Positions 31,689 to 39,125 of a stretch of 39,125 nt of DNA are shown here, one piece after another (the first letter of the stretch is position 1; each line of letters begins with the position of its first letter). Source of the DNA: WHTX01 sp038255145 (GTDB lineage Bacteria; Actinomycetota; Acidimicrobiia; Acidimicrobiales; CAIXPF01). A model generated the notes under the pieces. The model was not told the origin of the DNA. It searched no databases and saw nothing but the letters and a program-made list of their open reading frames with translations. The stretch is taken from the NCBI GenBank assembly GCA_038255145.1, contig JBBSLP010000059.1, positions 1 through 39,125 on the forward strand, in the 5' to 3' direction. The position numbers and the translations under genes are program-made.

Positions 31689-32789
31689 TCAGCCCGAACC
31701 GGCTCCCGGCTCTCGGCCTCCCGGGACCTGCTCCAGCAGCACCCCGACCGCGGCGCGATCGCAGAGCCCGGTGCCCGGCGCCGTGGTCGTGGCCGAACCG
31801 GCGGCCACCCCGAAGCGGACGGCCTCGTCGAGGTCCCGCCCGTGGGCCAGGGCCACCACCATGCCGCCCACCATCGAGTCACCGGCGCCAACGGTGCTCC
31901 GCACCCGTACCGCAGGCGCATGGACCAAGGTGGCCCCGGGCTCATCCCGGGTGACGAACAGCGCGCCGACTGGTCCGAGGGAGACGACGATGGCGCCGTT
32001 GTCCCCCATCGCCAGCGCCTGGCGCGCCGCGTCCTCGTAGTCGGCCATGCCCTCGAGCGGGCGGTCGACGAGGCCCTGGAGCTCGTTCACGTTGGGCTTG
32101 GCCAGATCGACCCCCCGGCACAGGGCCGCCCGCAGCGCCGGCCCCGAGGTGTCGAGGGCGACACGGACGCCCCGGGCCCGCAGCAGGTCGGCCGCCCGGG
32201 CGTAGAAGTCATCGGGCACCCCGGGGGGCAGGGCGCCGCTGAGGACGAACCACCCCGTGGCGGCCAGCGAGGACACCTCGGACAACGCCCTTCCCCACTC
32301 CTCGGGCGACAGGGTGGGTCCGGGCAGGCCGAAGCGGAACTGCTGGCCGCTCGAGCGCTCCCCCACGGCGAGGGCGAAGCGGGTGCTCCCGGCGATCCTC
32401 ACCGCAGCGGTGAGCACGCCCTCGTCAGCCAGCAGCTGCTCGACCCGCTCACCTTCCGCCCCACCCGAGGTGAGTATGGCGGTGGGGTTCGCTCCCAACC
32501 GCCGGGCCACCCGGGCCACGTTGATGCCGCCGCCACCGGGCTCGAAGCGCGGGGTCCCGCCTCGGAGCTTCCGGGTCGGCACCACCCGCTCGACGTCGGT
32601 GCTGACGTCCAGGCTGGGGTTGAGGGTCAGCGTGAGCAACTGGTGCACCGCGGGGCCCAGCTCGGTCGACCACGACGCAACGGCTCGAGCCCGGGTGGCC
32701 CAGCTCGCGGCCGGGAGGCCGCCGGTAGTCCGGTCGCCCATGGTCCGCCCACCGGTGACCCATTCGCCCGCGCCGCTGCCGCCCGACAT
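31689..32789 (-). CDS. pfkB: PfkB-family 6-phosphofructokinase/sugar kinase
   Basis: Ribokinase-fold kinase: LTLTLNPSLDVSTDVERVVP at the substrate end, GGGGINVARVARRLGA, DTSGPALRAAL, KPNVNELQGL, and the catalytic anion-hole motif TVGAGDSMVGGMV with the base Asp. NPSLD and GGGGINVAR fit the fructose-6-phosphate/tagatose group, and pfkB is a DosR-regulon gene in mycobacteria. ATG 32789 overlaps the upstream ATPase stop (TGATG), indicating coupling. It gives about 50 extra N-terminal residues; GTG before HQLLTLTL would give the usual length. Confidence 0.9.
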   Translation of the reverse strand: MSGGSGAGEWVTGGRTMGDRTTGGLPAASWATRARAVASWSTELGPAVHQLLTLTLNPSLDVSTDVERVVPTRKLRGGTPRFEPGGGGINVARVARRLGANPTAILTSGGAEGERVEQLLADEGVLTAAVRIAGSTRFALAVGERSSGQQFRFGLPGPTLSPEEWGRALSEVSSLAATGWFVLSGALPPGVPDDFYARAADLLRARGVRVALDTSGPALRAALCRGVDLAKPNVNELQGLVDRPLEGMADYEDAARQALAMGDNGAIVVSLGPVGALFVTRDEPGATLVHAPAVRVRSTVGAGDSMVGGMVVALAHGRDLDEAVRFGVAAGSATTTAPGTGLCDRAAVGVLLEQVPGGREPGAGSG

Positions 32790-35404
32790 CACCCTCCCGT
32801 CCCCGGTCGGACGGGCGCCACTGCGACGACCTCGCGGCGTCTGCTGCGGTGCCACTTGTCCACGGCGTCGACGGCGAGGACGGCCATCGGGGCGGCCAGG
32901 GCCGCCAACCAACCCAGAAGGGGCGGGTTGGCCTGGTCGAGCCCGTGGGCGATGGGTGGCACGAGCAGCACGACGAGCGAGAAGGCCACCCCGATGCCGA
33001 TGGCGGGCAGGAGGAGCCGGTTCGTGCGCCACCCGAGCGCGCCCGGCCACCGGCTGGAACTGCGGCACGCGAAGGCGTTGGCCGCCCGCCCCAGCACGAC
33101 GGCGGCGAACGCGGCGCCCGAGGCCGCGGCCAGGGCGTGGCCGGTGGGGAACGTGTCGCCCGGCCGCCAGCCGGCCGCCAGGCAACCCACCACGAAGGCG
33201 CCCATGACCATCACCGCCTCGGTCGGGCCGAGCACGCTGAAGGCCCGCCGGGCCACGGTGTGGTTGAGCAGCCGCCCTGACACCGGGGGACCGTCGAGCA
33301 GGTGCCGGGCCGGGGGTTCCGCCCCCAGGGCGACCGCCGACATGGTGTCGGTGCCGATGTCGAGGGCCAGGATCTGCAGCACACCCAGGGCCAGGGGGAA
33401 CCGTCCCCCCGACAGGGCCCACACCATGAAGGGGGTGAGCTCGGCCACGTTGTCGGTGAGGTGGTAGGTCAGGAAGCGGCGGATGTTGACGAACGTGGAA
33501 CGGCCCTGCTCGATGCCGGCCACGATTGAGCCGAAGTGGTCGTCCAGCAGCACCAGGTCGGCGGCCTCGCGGGCCACGTCGGTCCCCGATGCCCCCATGG
33601 CGATGCCGATGTTGGCCTCGTGCAGGGCGGGTCCGTCGTTGACGCCGTCCCCGGTCATGGCCACCACGTGGCCCCGGCCCCGCAGCGCCCGGGCGATGCG
33701 CAGCTTGTCCTCGGGTGAGACCCGGGCCACGACGATGCCGTCGTGGTCGACGACGGTGCCGAGGGCGTCGTCGTCGCTGGGCAGGTGCCGGCCCTCGATG
33801 ACGGGGTCATCGGGCGAGCGGAGGCCCACGGCGGTGGCGATGGCCGCGGCCGTCACGGGGTGGTCGCCCGTGACCATGGCCACCCGGATGCCCGCCCGCC
33901 GGCAGGCGTCGAGCGCGTCGCGCACATCGGCCCGAGGCGGGTCCTGCAGGCCGAGCAGGCCGTAGAGGGTCAGGTCCGATTCCGCCTCGCCGGCCGAACG
34001 GGGTGGCGTGGGTCCGACGGCCCGGCCGGCCACGGCCAGCACGCGCAGGCCCTTCTCGGTGAGCGCCTGCACGACCTCCGCGGCGGCCCCCGGTTCCCCG
34101 CAGAGCGGCAGGACGGTGTCGGGAGCCCCTTTGACAAGGACCTGGTCCCCCACCACGACGGACATGCGTCGGCGCCGGGGGTCGAAGGGGAACCGGGCCA
34201 CCTGGGGCCACCGGGCCTGGTCCACCTCGTGGTCCGCGCCCAACCGGCGGGCGAAGACATCGATGGCCGCCTCCATGGGATCGCCATGGGCCCGCCACCG
34301 GCCGTCCGCCAGCTCGGCGAAGCCGGCCGAGCACCGCCGCCCCGCCCAGGCCAGGTGGCCCACCTCGTCGGCCGCCTCGGGTGCCGACAGGACGATCGAA
34401 CCGGTGGGCTCGTAGCCCTCGCCGGAGACGAGGGCCATGCCCGTGGGTACCCAGGCCTCGACGACGGCCATCTGGTTGCGGGTCAACGTCCCCGTCTTGT
34501 CCGTGCACACGAAGGTGGTCGAGCCCAGGGTCTCCACGGCCTCGAGGTGGCGCACCAACACCCGTCGGTCCGCCATGCGCTCGGCTCCCCAGGCCAGGGA
34601 CAGGGTGACGGTGGGTAGCAGCGCCTCGGGCACCAGGGCCACGGTGACGCCGATGGCGAAGACGAACCCGTCCGACGCCGGATCCCCCAACAACAGCGCC
34701 AGCAGGAAGAACGCACCGCCCACGCCGACGGCGATGGCGGCGACCGTGCGCACCACCCGTCGCAGATCGCGCGTCAAGGGGGTCTCGGGCTTGACCGACA
34801 GCGTGGTCAGCCGGGCGATGGCCGCAAGACGCGTGCCCAGCCCCGTCGCGTCGACGACAGCCTCGGCGTCGCCCTCGACCACGAACGTCCCCGCCATCAG
34901 GGCCCCGCCCGACTCGACGGTGACCGGCACGCTCTCCCCCGACAGCAGGGACGTGTCCACCAGCAGGCCGTTGGCCACCACCGTGGTCGAGTCGGCTGGC
35001 ACGCGATCGCCCGACTCGAGCACGAGGACGTCACCGACGACGACGTCGGCCGCCTCGATCCTGGACCTGCGCCCGTCGCGTCGGACGGTGACCCGCTGGG
35101 GCAACAGGTCACGGAGGCGGTCCCCGGCCCGGTCCGCCCGGTTCTCCTGCACGAAGGCGAACACCGCGTTCACGACGATGACGACGGCGATGGCCACACC
35201 GAGCTGGGGCATGCCGCCGAGGACGGCGAGCCCGGCGGCAACCCACAGCATCAGGGCGAAGAAGTGCCGCAACTCGTCGGTGAAGCGACGCAGGCCCGAC
35301 GGTCGATGGGGCGCCGGCAGCCGGTTGGGCCCATCTCGACGCAGCCGGGTGTCGGCTTCAGCGGAGGACAGGCCGGCGGCCGGAGCTCGGAGCGCGTCGT
35401 GCAT
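32789..35404 (-). CDS. P-type cation ATPase (type II, CtpF-like)
   Basis: ATP-driven cation pump of 871 residues. N-terminal cation-ATPase domain (LSSAEADTRLRRDGPNRLP), actuator loop LLSGESVPVTV, membrane helix 4 with VALVPEALLPTVT, phosphorylation site CTDKTGTLTRNQM, nucleotide domain with LVKGAPDTVLPL, hinge VAMTGDGVNDGPALHEA, then C-terminal spans from TYHLTDNVAELTPF. PEALLP lies where Ca/Na/K pumps have PEGLP, so the ion is uncertain. CtpF, a Ca-type pump, is in the mycobacterial DosR regulon. First gene of the leftward operon; a box lies 35 bp upstream. ATG 35404 chosen; ATG 35425 is possible. Confidence 0.93.
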   Translation of the reverse strand: MHDALRAPAAGLSSAEADTRLRRDGPNRLPAPHRPSGLRRFTDELRHFFALMLWVAAGLAVLGGMPQLGVAIAVVIVVNAVFAFVQENRADRAGDRLRDLLPQRVTVRRDGRRSRIEAADVVVGDVLVLESGDRVPADSTTVVANGLLVDTSLLSGESVPVTVESGGALMAGTFVVEGDAEAVVDATGLGTRLAAIARLTTLSVKPETPLTRDLRRVVRTVAAIAVGVGGAFFLLALLLGDPASDGFVFAIGVTVALVPEALLPTVTLSLAWGAERMADRRVLVRHLEAVETLGSTTFVCTDKTGTLTRNQMAVVEAWVPTGMALVSGEGYEPTGSIVLSAPEAADEVGHLAWAGRRCSAGFAELADGRWRAHGDPMEAAIDVFARRLGADHEVDQARWPQVARFPFDPRRRRMSVVVGDQVLVKGAPDTVLPLCGEPGAAAEVVQALTEKGLRVLAVAGRAVGPTPPRSAGEAESDLTLYGLLGLQDPPRADVRDALDACRRAGIRVAMVTGDHPVTAAAIATAVGLRSPDDPVIEGRHLPSDDDALGTVVDHDGIVVARVSPEDKLRIARALRGRGHVVAMTGDGVNDGPALHEANIGIAMGASGTDVAREAADLVLLDDHFGSIVAGIEQGRSTFVNIRRFLTYHLTDNVAELTPFMVWALSGGRFPLALGVLQILALDIGTDTMSAVALGAEPPARHLLDGPPVSGRLLNHTVARRAFSVLGPTEAVMVMGAFVVGCLAAGWRPGDTFPTGHALAAASGAAFAAVVLGRAANAFACRSSSRWPGALGWRTNRLLLPAIGIGVAFSLVVLLVPPIAHGLDQANPPLLGWLAALAAPMAVLAVDAVDKWHRSRRREVVAVAPVRPGTGG

Positions 35405-35439
35405 GGCCCCGATCCTCGGGCGCACGCAGCCCGCCCACC

Positions 35440-35537
35440 AGGGGCCGAGGTCCCGAACCGGCCAGCAACTCGTCCCATCCTCGGGTCAGGCCTGTCGGGA
35501 CGGCCATGTGGCGCCGGGAGCCGGGACCTCCGGCCCT
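35440..35537. promoter_or_regulatory. Two proposed DevR boxes between the P-type ATPase and Usp operons
   Basis: In this 207-bp divergent region AGGGGCCGAGGTCCC (35440-35454, one mismatch) lies 35 bp before the ATPase ATG, and GGGACCTCCGGCCCT (35523-35537, perfect) lies 74 bp before the Usp ATG. Each would serve one of the two main operons of the island. Confidence 0.62.
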
Positions 35538-35611
35538 GGGAGCGCCAGCGGACGGTGGCCACGCTGGGGTGAGGGCGGCGACCGCGCTGCGCCGGGGGCC
35601 GGGAGGACCAC

Positions 35612-36055
35612 ATGGACCGCATCGTCGTCGGGGTCGACGGCTCGGAACCGAGCATCGAGGCGCTGCGCTGGGCCGCCGTCGAAGGTCAGAGGTGGGACGC
35701 CCTGGTCGAAGCGGCCATCGTGGTCACCTACCCCGTCACCCCCGTCGGCGTCCTCGGCCCCATGATCGAGACCGCCGAGCTCGAGGCCAACGCCGCCGCC
35801 ATCCTCGACGGCTCGCTGCGGGTGGCCTTCCCCGCTGATCCGATGCGGTCCCGCATCCACCGCGACGTCCTCGTCGGCGGACCGGCCGAGGCGCTGTGCC
35901 ACCACGCCAAGGGCGCCGACCTCCTGGTCGTGGGCTCCCGCGGGCGGGGCGGCTTCCGCGGCCTGCTCCTCGGCTCCGTCAGCAACCAGTGCGCCCAGCA
36001 CGCGCCCTGCCCCGTCGTCATCATCCGCAGCACCCACGCCCCCTCAGAGGTCTGA
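35612..36055 (+). CDS. Single-domain universal stress protein
   Basis: A 147-residue Usp with a complete ATP site: RIVVGVDGSEPSIEALRWA, then LLVVGSRGRGGFRGLLLGSV and a PVVIIR end. First gene of the rightward unit, ending 1 bp before PEP synthase, so the two are cotranscribed and probably coupled. A perfect proposed DevR box lies 74 bp upstream. Confidence 0.92.
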   Translation: MDRIVVGVDGSEPSIEALRWAAVEGQRWDALVEAAIVVTYPVTPVGVLGPMIETAELEANAAAILDGSLRVAFPADPMRSRIHRDVLVGGPAEALCHHAKGADLLVVGSRGRGGFRGLLLGSVSNQCAQHAPCPVVIIRSTHAPSEV

Positions 36056-36056
36056 C

Positions 36057-38435
36057 ATGAGCGCGCACACCGATCTCGTCCCCACCTCGGCCGCCCCTGC
36101 GTCGGCCAGAGCCACCACGCCGGGCCGCTACGTGCGTCGCTTCACCGAGCTGGGCCTGGCTGATGCCACCCTGGCCGGGGGCAAGGGTGCCAACCTCGGT
36201 GAGCTGACCCAAGCGGGTCTGCCCGTCCCCCCCGGCTTCGTCGTGACCGTCGATGCCTACCTCGATGCCGTCGATGCCGCCGGCGTGCGGGCCGAACTGC
36301 GCCGCCAGACGGCCGGTCTCGACGACCAGGAGCCGGCGGACGTCGCCGAACGGGCCCGACTCGGCCGCGCCCTGCTCGATGCCGTGCCCCTGCCGTCCGC
36401 CGTGGTCGAAGCCGTCCTCGCCGCCTACCGTGAGCTGCTGCTGCCCGGCACCGTCCCCGTCGCCGTGCGCTCCTCGGCCGCCGGGGAGGATTCGGCCGAG
36501 GCCAGCTTCGCCGGCATGAACGAGTCCTTCACCAACGTGTCCGGTGAGGAGCAGCTGTTGGTGGCGGTGCGGGGGTGCTGGCGTTCGCTGTTCGGCGACC
36601 GGGCCATGACCTACCGGGCGTCGCAGGGCTTACGCACCGAGCCGGCCATCGCCGTGGTCGTGCAGACCATGGTCGCGGCAGAGCGCTCGGGGGTGATGTT
36701 CACCCAGGATCCGACCGGCCGCGACGGCGACTGCCTCGTCATCGAGGCCGCGTGGGGCCAGGGCGAGGTCGTCGTGGGCGGTCTCGTCGAGCCCGACGGC
36801 TACGTGGTGGAGCGGATGACGCCGAGTGGGGTGGCGCTGCGACGGGTTCACGTCGGCAACCAGGCGTTCGAGATCGTGCGTGGGCCCCATGGTCACGACC
36901 TGCGCCGCAACCTGCCCGTGGCCAAGGGCCGGGCCCGGGTGCTCGACGACGCCACGGTGCTGGAGCTGGCCCGGTTCGGCCTGGCCACCGAGGCCCACTA
37001 CCGGGTGGCCCAGGACATCGAGTGGTGCACCGAGGGCAGCCGCCTGTGGTTCGTCCAGAGCCGTCCCATCACCGCTCTGCCCCCGGCACGCCCCGCAGCC
37101 CCGGTGCCGGCCGGGAGTGGTGAGGCGACGCGACCGCTGGTCACCGGGCTGTCCGCCTCCCGGGGCAGCGCCACAGGCGTCGTGCGCATCCTGTCGCTCA
37201 TCAGCGACGGCGACCGGCTGCAGCCCGGTGACGTGCTCGTGACCACCATGACCAAGCCCGACTGGCTGCCCCTCATGCGGCGAGCTGCCGCCGTGGTGAC
37301 CGACGGGGGCGGCGTCACCTGCCATGCCGCCGTGGTCAGCCGCGAGCTGGGCATCCCCTGCGTCGTCGGCGCCCGCGGCGCCACCTCGGTGCTCCATGAC
37401 GGCCAGGTCGTCACCGTCGACGCCGAGCGGGGCACGGTCCTCGCCGGTGCGGTCGACCTCGCCTCGGCGCCGTCCCCGGCCGCGGTGGCCACGGACGTCC
37501 CGACAGAACCCCCCTTGGGCACGAGGATCATGGTGAACCTGGCCCTGCCCGAGGAGGCCGAGAGGGCGGCCCTCCTGCCCGTCGACGGCGTCGGGCTGCT
37601 GCGGGCCGAGCTGCTGCTGGTGGAGGCGCTGGGCGGGGAGCACCCGCGGGCCCTGCTGGCCGACGGCCGCGGCGACGTGTTCGTCACCGCCATGGCCGAC
37701 GCCCTGCTCACCATGGCCCACCCCTTCGGCCACCGACCGGTGATCTACCGTACGACCGACCTGCGCACGAACGAGTTCCGCGACCTGCGCGGCGGCGACC
37801 GCTTCGAGCCGGTCGAGGCCAACCCCATGATCGGCTACCGGGGCTGCGCCCGGTACCTCAGCGAGCCCGACCTGTTCGCTCTGGAGCTCGAGGCGGTGGC
37901 CCGGGCCCGGATCCAGGCGCCGAACCTGCACATCATGCTGCCGTTCGTACGCACCCGGTGGGAGCTGGCCGCGGTCCTCGAGCTCATCGACGCCAGTCCG
38001 CTCGGGCACCAGCACGACCTCCAGCGTTGGATCATGGCCGAGGTACCCTCGGTCGTGCACTGGCTGCCGGCCTACGCCGCGCTGGGGATCCACGGGGTGT
38101 CGATAGGCAGCAACGACCTGACCCAGTTGGTGCTGGGCGTGGACCGCGACGCGGCGTCGCTGGCCGACCTGTTCGACGAGTCCGACGGAGCGGTCCTCGA
38201 CACCATCGGCCAGATCGTGCAGCGGGCCCACCGGTGCGGCCTGACCGTGTCGCTGTGCGGTCAGGCCCCGTCGCGGGATGCCGACTTCGCCCGCCACCTC
38301 GTCCGCATGGGCATCGACTCGATCTCCGTCAACCCTGACTCGGTCGCCGCGGTGCGCCACGTGGTCGGCTCCGCCGAGCGGGAGCTGGTCATGGAGGCGG
38401 TCAGGAGCGGCCGCCAGGGCCTGCCCCCGCTGTGA
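36057..38435 (+). CDS. ppsA: Phosphoenolpyruvate synthase/pyruvate phosphate dikinase family
   Basis: Converts pyruvate and ATP to phosphoenolpyruvate. N-terminal ATP-grasp domain (about 25-345: LAGGKGANLGELTQAGLPVP, VAVRSSAAGEDSAEASFAG, WFVQSRPITAL), a swivelling phospho-His domain with His423 in GGGVTCHAAVVSRELGIP, and a TIM-barrel domain with GLLRAELLLVEALGG, FRDLRGGDRFEP and Cys734 in SLCGQAPS. At 792 residues it has the PEP synthase length. In a dormancy island it may direct carbon to gluconeogenesis. GTGA overlap couples it to the next gene. Confidence 0.93.
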   Translation: MSAHTDLVPTSAAPASARATTPGRYVRRFTELGLADATLAGGKGANLGELTQAGLPVPPGFVVTVDAYLDAVDAAGVRAELRRQTAGLDDQEPADVAERARLGRALLDAVPLPSAVVEAVLAAYRELLLPGTVPVAVRSSAAGEDSAEASFAGMNESFTNVSGEEQLLVAVRGCWRSLFGDRAMTYRASQGLRTEPAIAVVVQTMVAAERSGVMFTQDPTGRDGDCLVIEAAWGQGEVVVGGLVEPDGYVVERMTPSGVALRRVHVGNQAFEIVRGPHGHDLRRNLPVAKGRARVLDDATVLELARFGLATEAHYRVAQDIEWCTEGSRLWFVQSRPITALPPARPAAPVPAGSGEATRPLVTGLSASRGSATGVVRILSLISDGDRLQPGDVLVTTMTKPDWLPLMRRAAAVVTDGGGVTCHAAVVSRELGIPCVVGARGATSVLHDGQVVTVDAERGTVLAGAVDLASAPSPAAVATDVPTEPPLGTRIMVNLALPEEAERAALLPVDGVGLLRAELLLVEALGGEHPRALLADGRGDVFVTAMADALLTMAHPFGHRPVIYRTTDLRTNEFRDLRGGDRFEPVEANPMIGYRGCARYLSEPDLFALELEAVARARIQAPNLHIMLPFVRTRWELAAVLELIDASPLGHQHDLQRWIMAEVPSVVHWLPAYAALGIHGVSIGSNDLTQLVLGVDRDAASLADLFDESDGAVLDTIGQIVQRAHRCGLTVSLCGQAPSRDADFARHLVRMGIDSISVNPDSVAAVRHVVGSAERELVMEAVRSGRQGLPPL

Positions 38436-39125
38436 GGACGCCACACCGGGCGACGGGACCCCTCGTGCTCCTCGTCGTCGCCGTCGCCGGCCTCACCGGC
38501 GGCGGCGTGCTCTGGGCCCTGGGCGCGGCCGACGCAGCCCAGGTGACGTGGGGGGTGGTCACCGCGGCGGCACTGGTGCCGTCGACCTGGTGGGTGGTCG
38601 ACGCCGCCCGCCACCGCCGCCTGGGGGTGGACGTCATCGCCGTGCTGGCGCTCCTGGGCACCCTGGCCGTGGGCGAGCACCTGGCCGGCGCCCTCATCGC
38701 CGCCATGCTGGCCAGCGGCCGCACCCTCGAGGGCTGGGCCTCGGCGCGCGCCCACCGCGCCATGGAGGAGCTGCTACGGCGGGCACCCCAGCGGGCCCAC
38801 CGCTACGGCACGGACGGGATCGAGACCGTGGCCGTCGAGGACGTGGCACCCGGAGACCTCCTCCTCGTCGAGCCCGGCGAGGTGCTGCCCACCGACGGCG
38901 TCATCGCCAGCTCGGCCGCCGTCCTCGACGAGAGCGCACTGACCGGGGAAGCCGTCCCCGTCGAGCACCCCGAGGGCGACACCGCCCGCAGCGGCACCCT
39001 CAACGCCGGCGGCCCCTTCGACCTGCGGGCCACGACCTCGGTCGCTGACAGCACCTACGCCGGCGTCGTGCGGCTGGTCGCCCAGGCCGAGGCGTCCACT
39101 GCCCCCTTCGTCCGCATGGCCGACC
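38432..39125 (+). CDS. Heavy-metal P-type ATPase (P1B), partial at window end
   Basis: Starts at GTG 38432, overlapping the PEP synthase stop by 4 bp, and runs past the window edge. About 231 residues are visible: membrane helices (VLLVVAVAGLTGGGVLWAL; GVDVIAVLALLGTLAVG), then the actuator domain VAPGDLLLVEPGEVLPTDGV, LDESALTGEAVPVEH and SGTLNAGGPF. This order without an N-terminal metal-binding domain matches metal transporters of the CtpD/ZntA type. Metal specificity lies in the missing part. Confidence 0.9.
   Translation, partial: MRTPHRATGPLVLLVVAVAGLTGGGVLWALGAADAAQVTWGVVTAAALVPSTWWVVDAARHRRLGVDVIAVLALLGTLAVGEHLAGALIAAMLASGRTLEGWASARAHRAMEELLRRAPQRAHRYGTDGIETVAVEDVAPGDLLLVEPGEVLPTDGVIASSAAVLDESALTGEAVPVEHPEGDTARSGTLNAGGPFDLRATTSVADSTYAGVVRLVAQAEASTAPFVRMAD

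Overview
The window is about 39 kb of very GC-rich DNA with actinobacterial gene content: a DosR/DevR-type dormancy cluster, several universal stress proteins, TetR, VOC and DUF899 proteins, and probable leaderless promoters with a TAGCGT or TACGGT -10 directly before the ATG. An Actinomycetota chromosome is well supported. Placement near Acidimicrobiia is only my impression from the integrase type and overall style. All functional calls come from reading translated sequence and motifs; no database search was run.

Region 1 (1-4092) is accessory. A 66-bp direct repeat (394-459 and 3396-3461, one mismatch) carries the 3' part of a tRNA-Lys(CTT) gene. It brackets a 3,002-bp element with an array of CTACCC-type repeats, a tyrosine integrase, a small antitoxin-like ORF plus PIN toxin, a hairpin, and an excisionase-like HTH gene. 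Past the right repeat lies a second, ruined integrase of the same family whose tyrosine codon has become His, so elements appear to have stacked at this site.

Region 2 (4093-11700) mixes intact genes (cytidine deaminase, TesB thioesterase, rhodanese lipoprotein) with wrecks (a response-regulator/kinase fusion remnant and a frameshifted DinB gene). It ends in a leftward operon of HSL-type esterase, Baeyer-Villiger monooxygenase and TetR, which fits ketone to ester to acid plus alcohol degradation. A sigma70-like promoter with an overlapping inverted repeat and a 14-bp tandem repeat array lie upstream.

Region 3 (11710-15237) is a two-gene unit: a TIR domain fused to a seven-repeat WD40 propeller, followed 48 bp downstream by a Ser/Thr kinase with about eight C-terminal membrane spans. 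It is the best candidate here for an undescribed signalling or defence module.

Region 4 (15438-22717) has a natural fusion of an FAD monooxygenase and an HSL esterase, now broken, then DUF899, VOC and an acyl-CoA dehydrogenase pair. After these comes a degraded arsenic locus: ArsR, an aquaporin-ArsC fusion with its catalytic Cys lost, and a CoA-transferase stub.

Region 5 (22761-39125) is a DosR-like dormancy island: four universal stress proteins, alcohol dehydrogenase, DevR, flavodoxin, Acg-type nitroreductase (broken), RCK potassium channel, FMN-binding oxidase-like protein, FtsH C-terminal stub, CBS protein, PfkB, two P-type ATPases and PEP synthase. A 15-bp dyad, GGGACC-N3-GGCCCT, recurs in four of its intergenic regions and is proposed as the DevR box.

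At least nine genes in the window carry internal deletions, truncations or frameshifts. Either the locus is decaying or the assembly has collapsed sequence; this affects every pseudogene call below.
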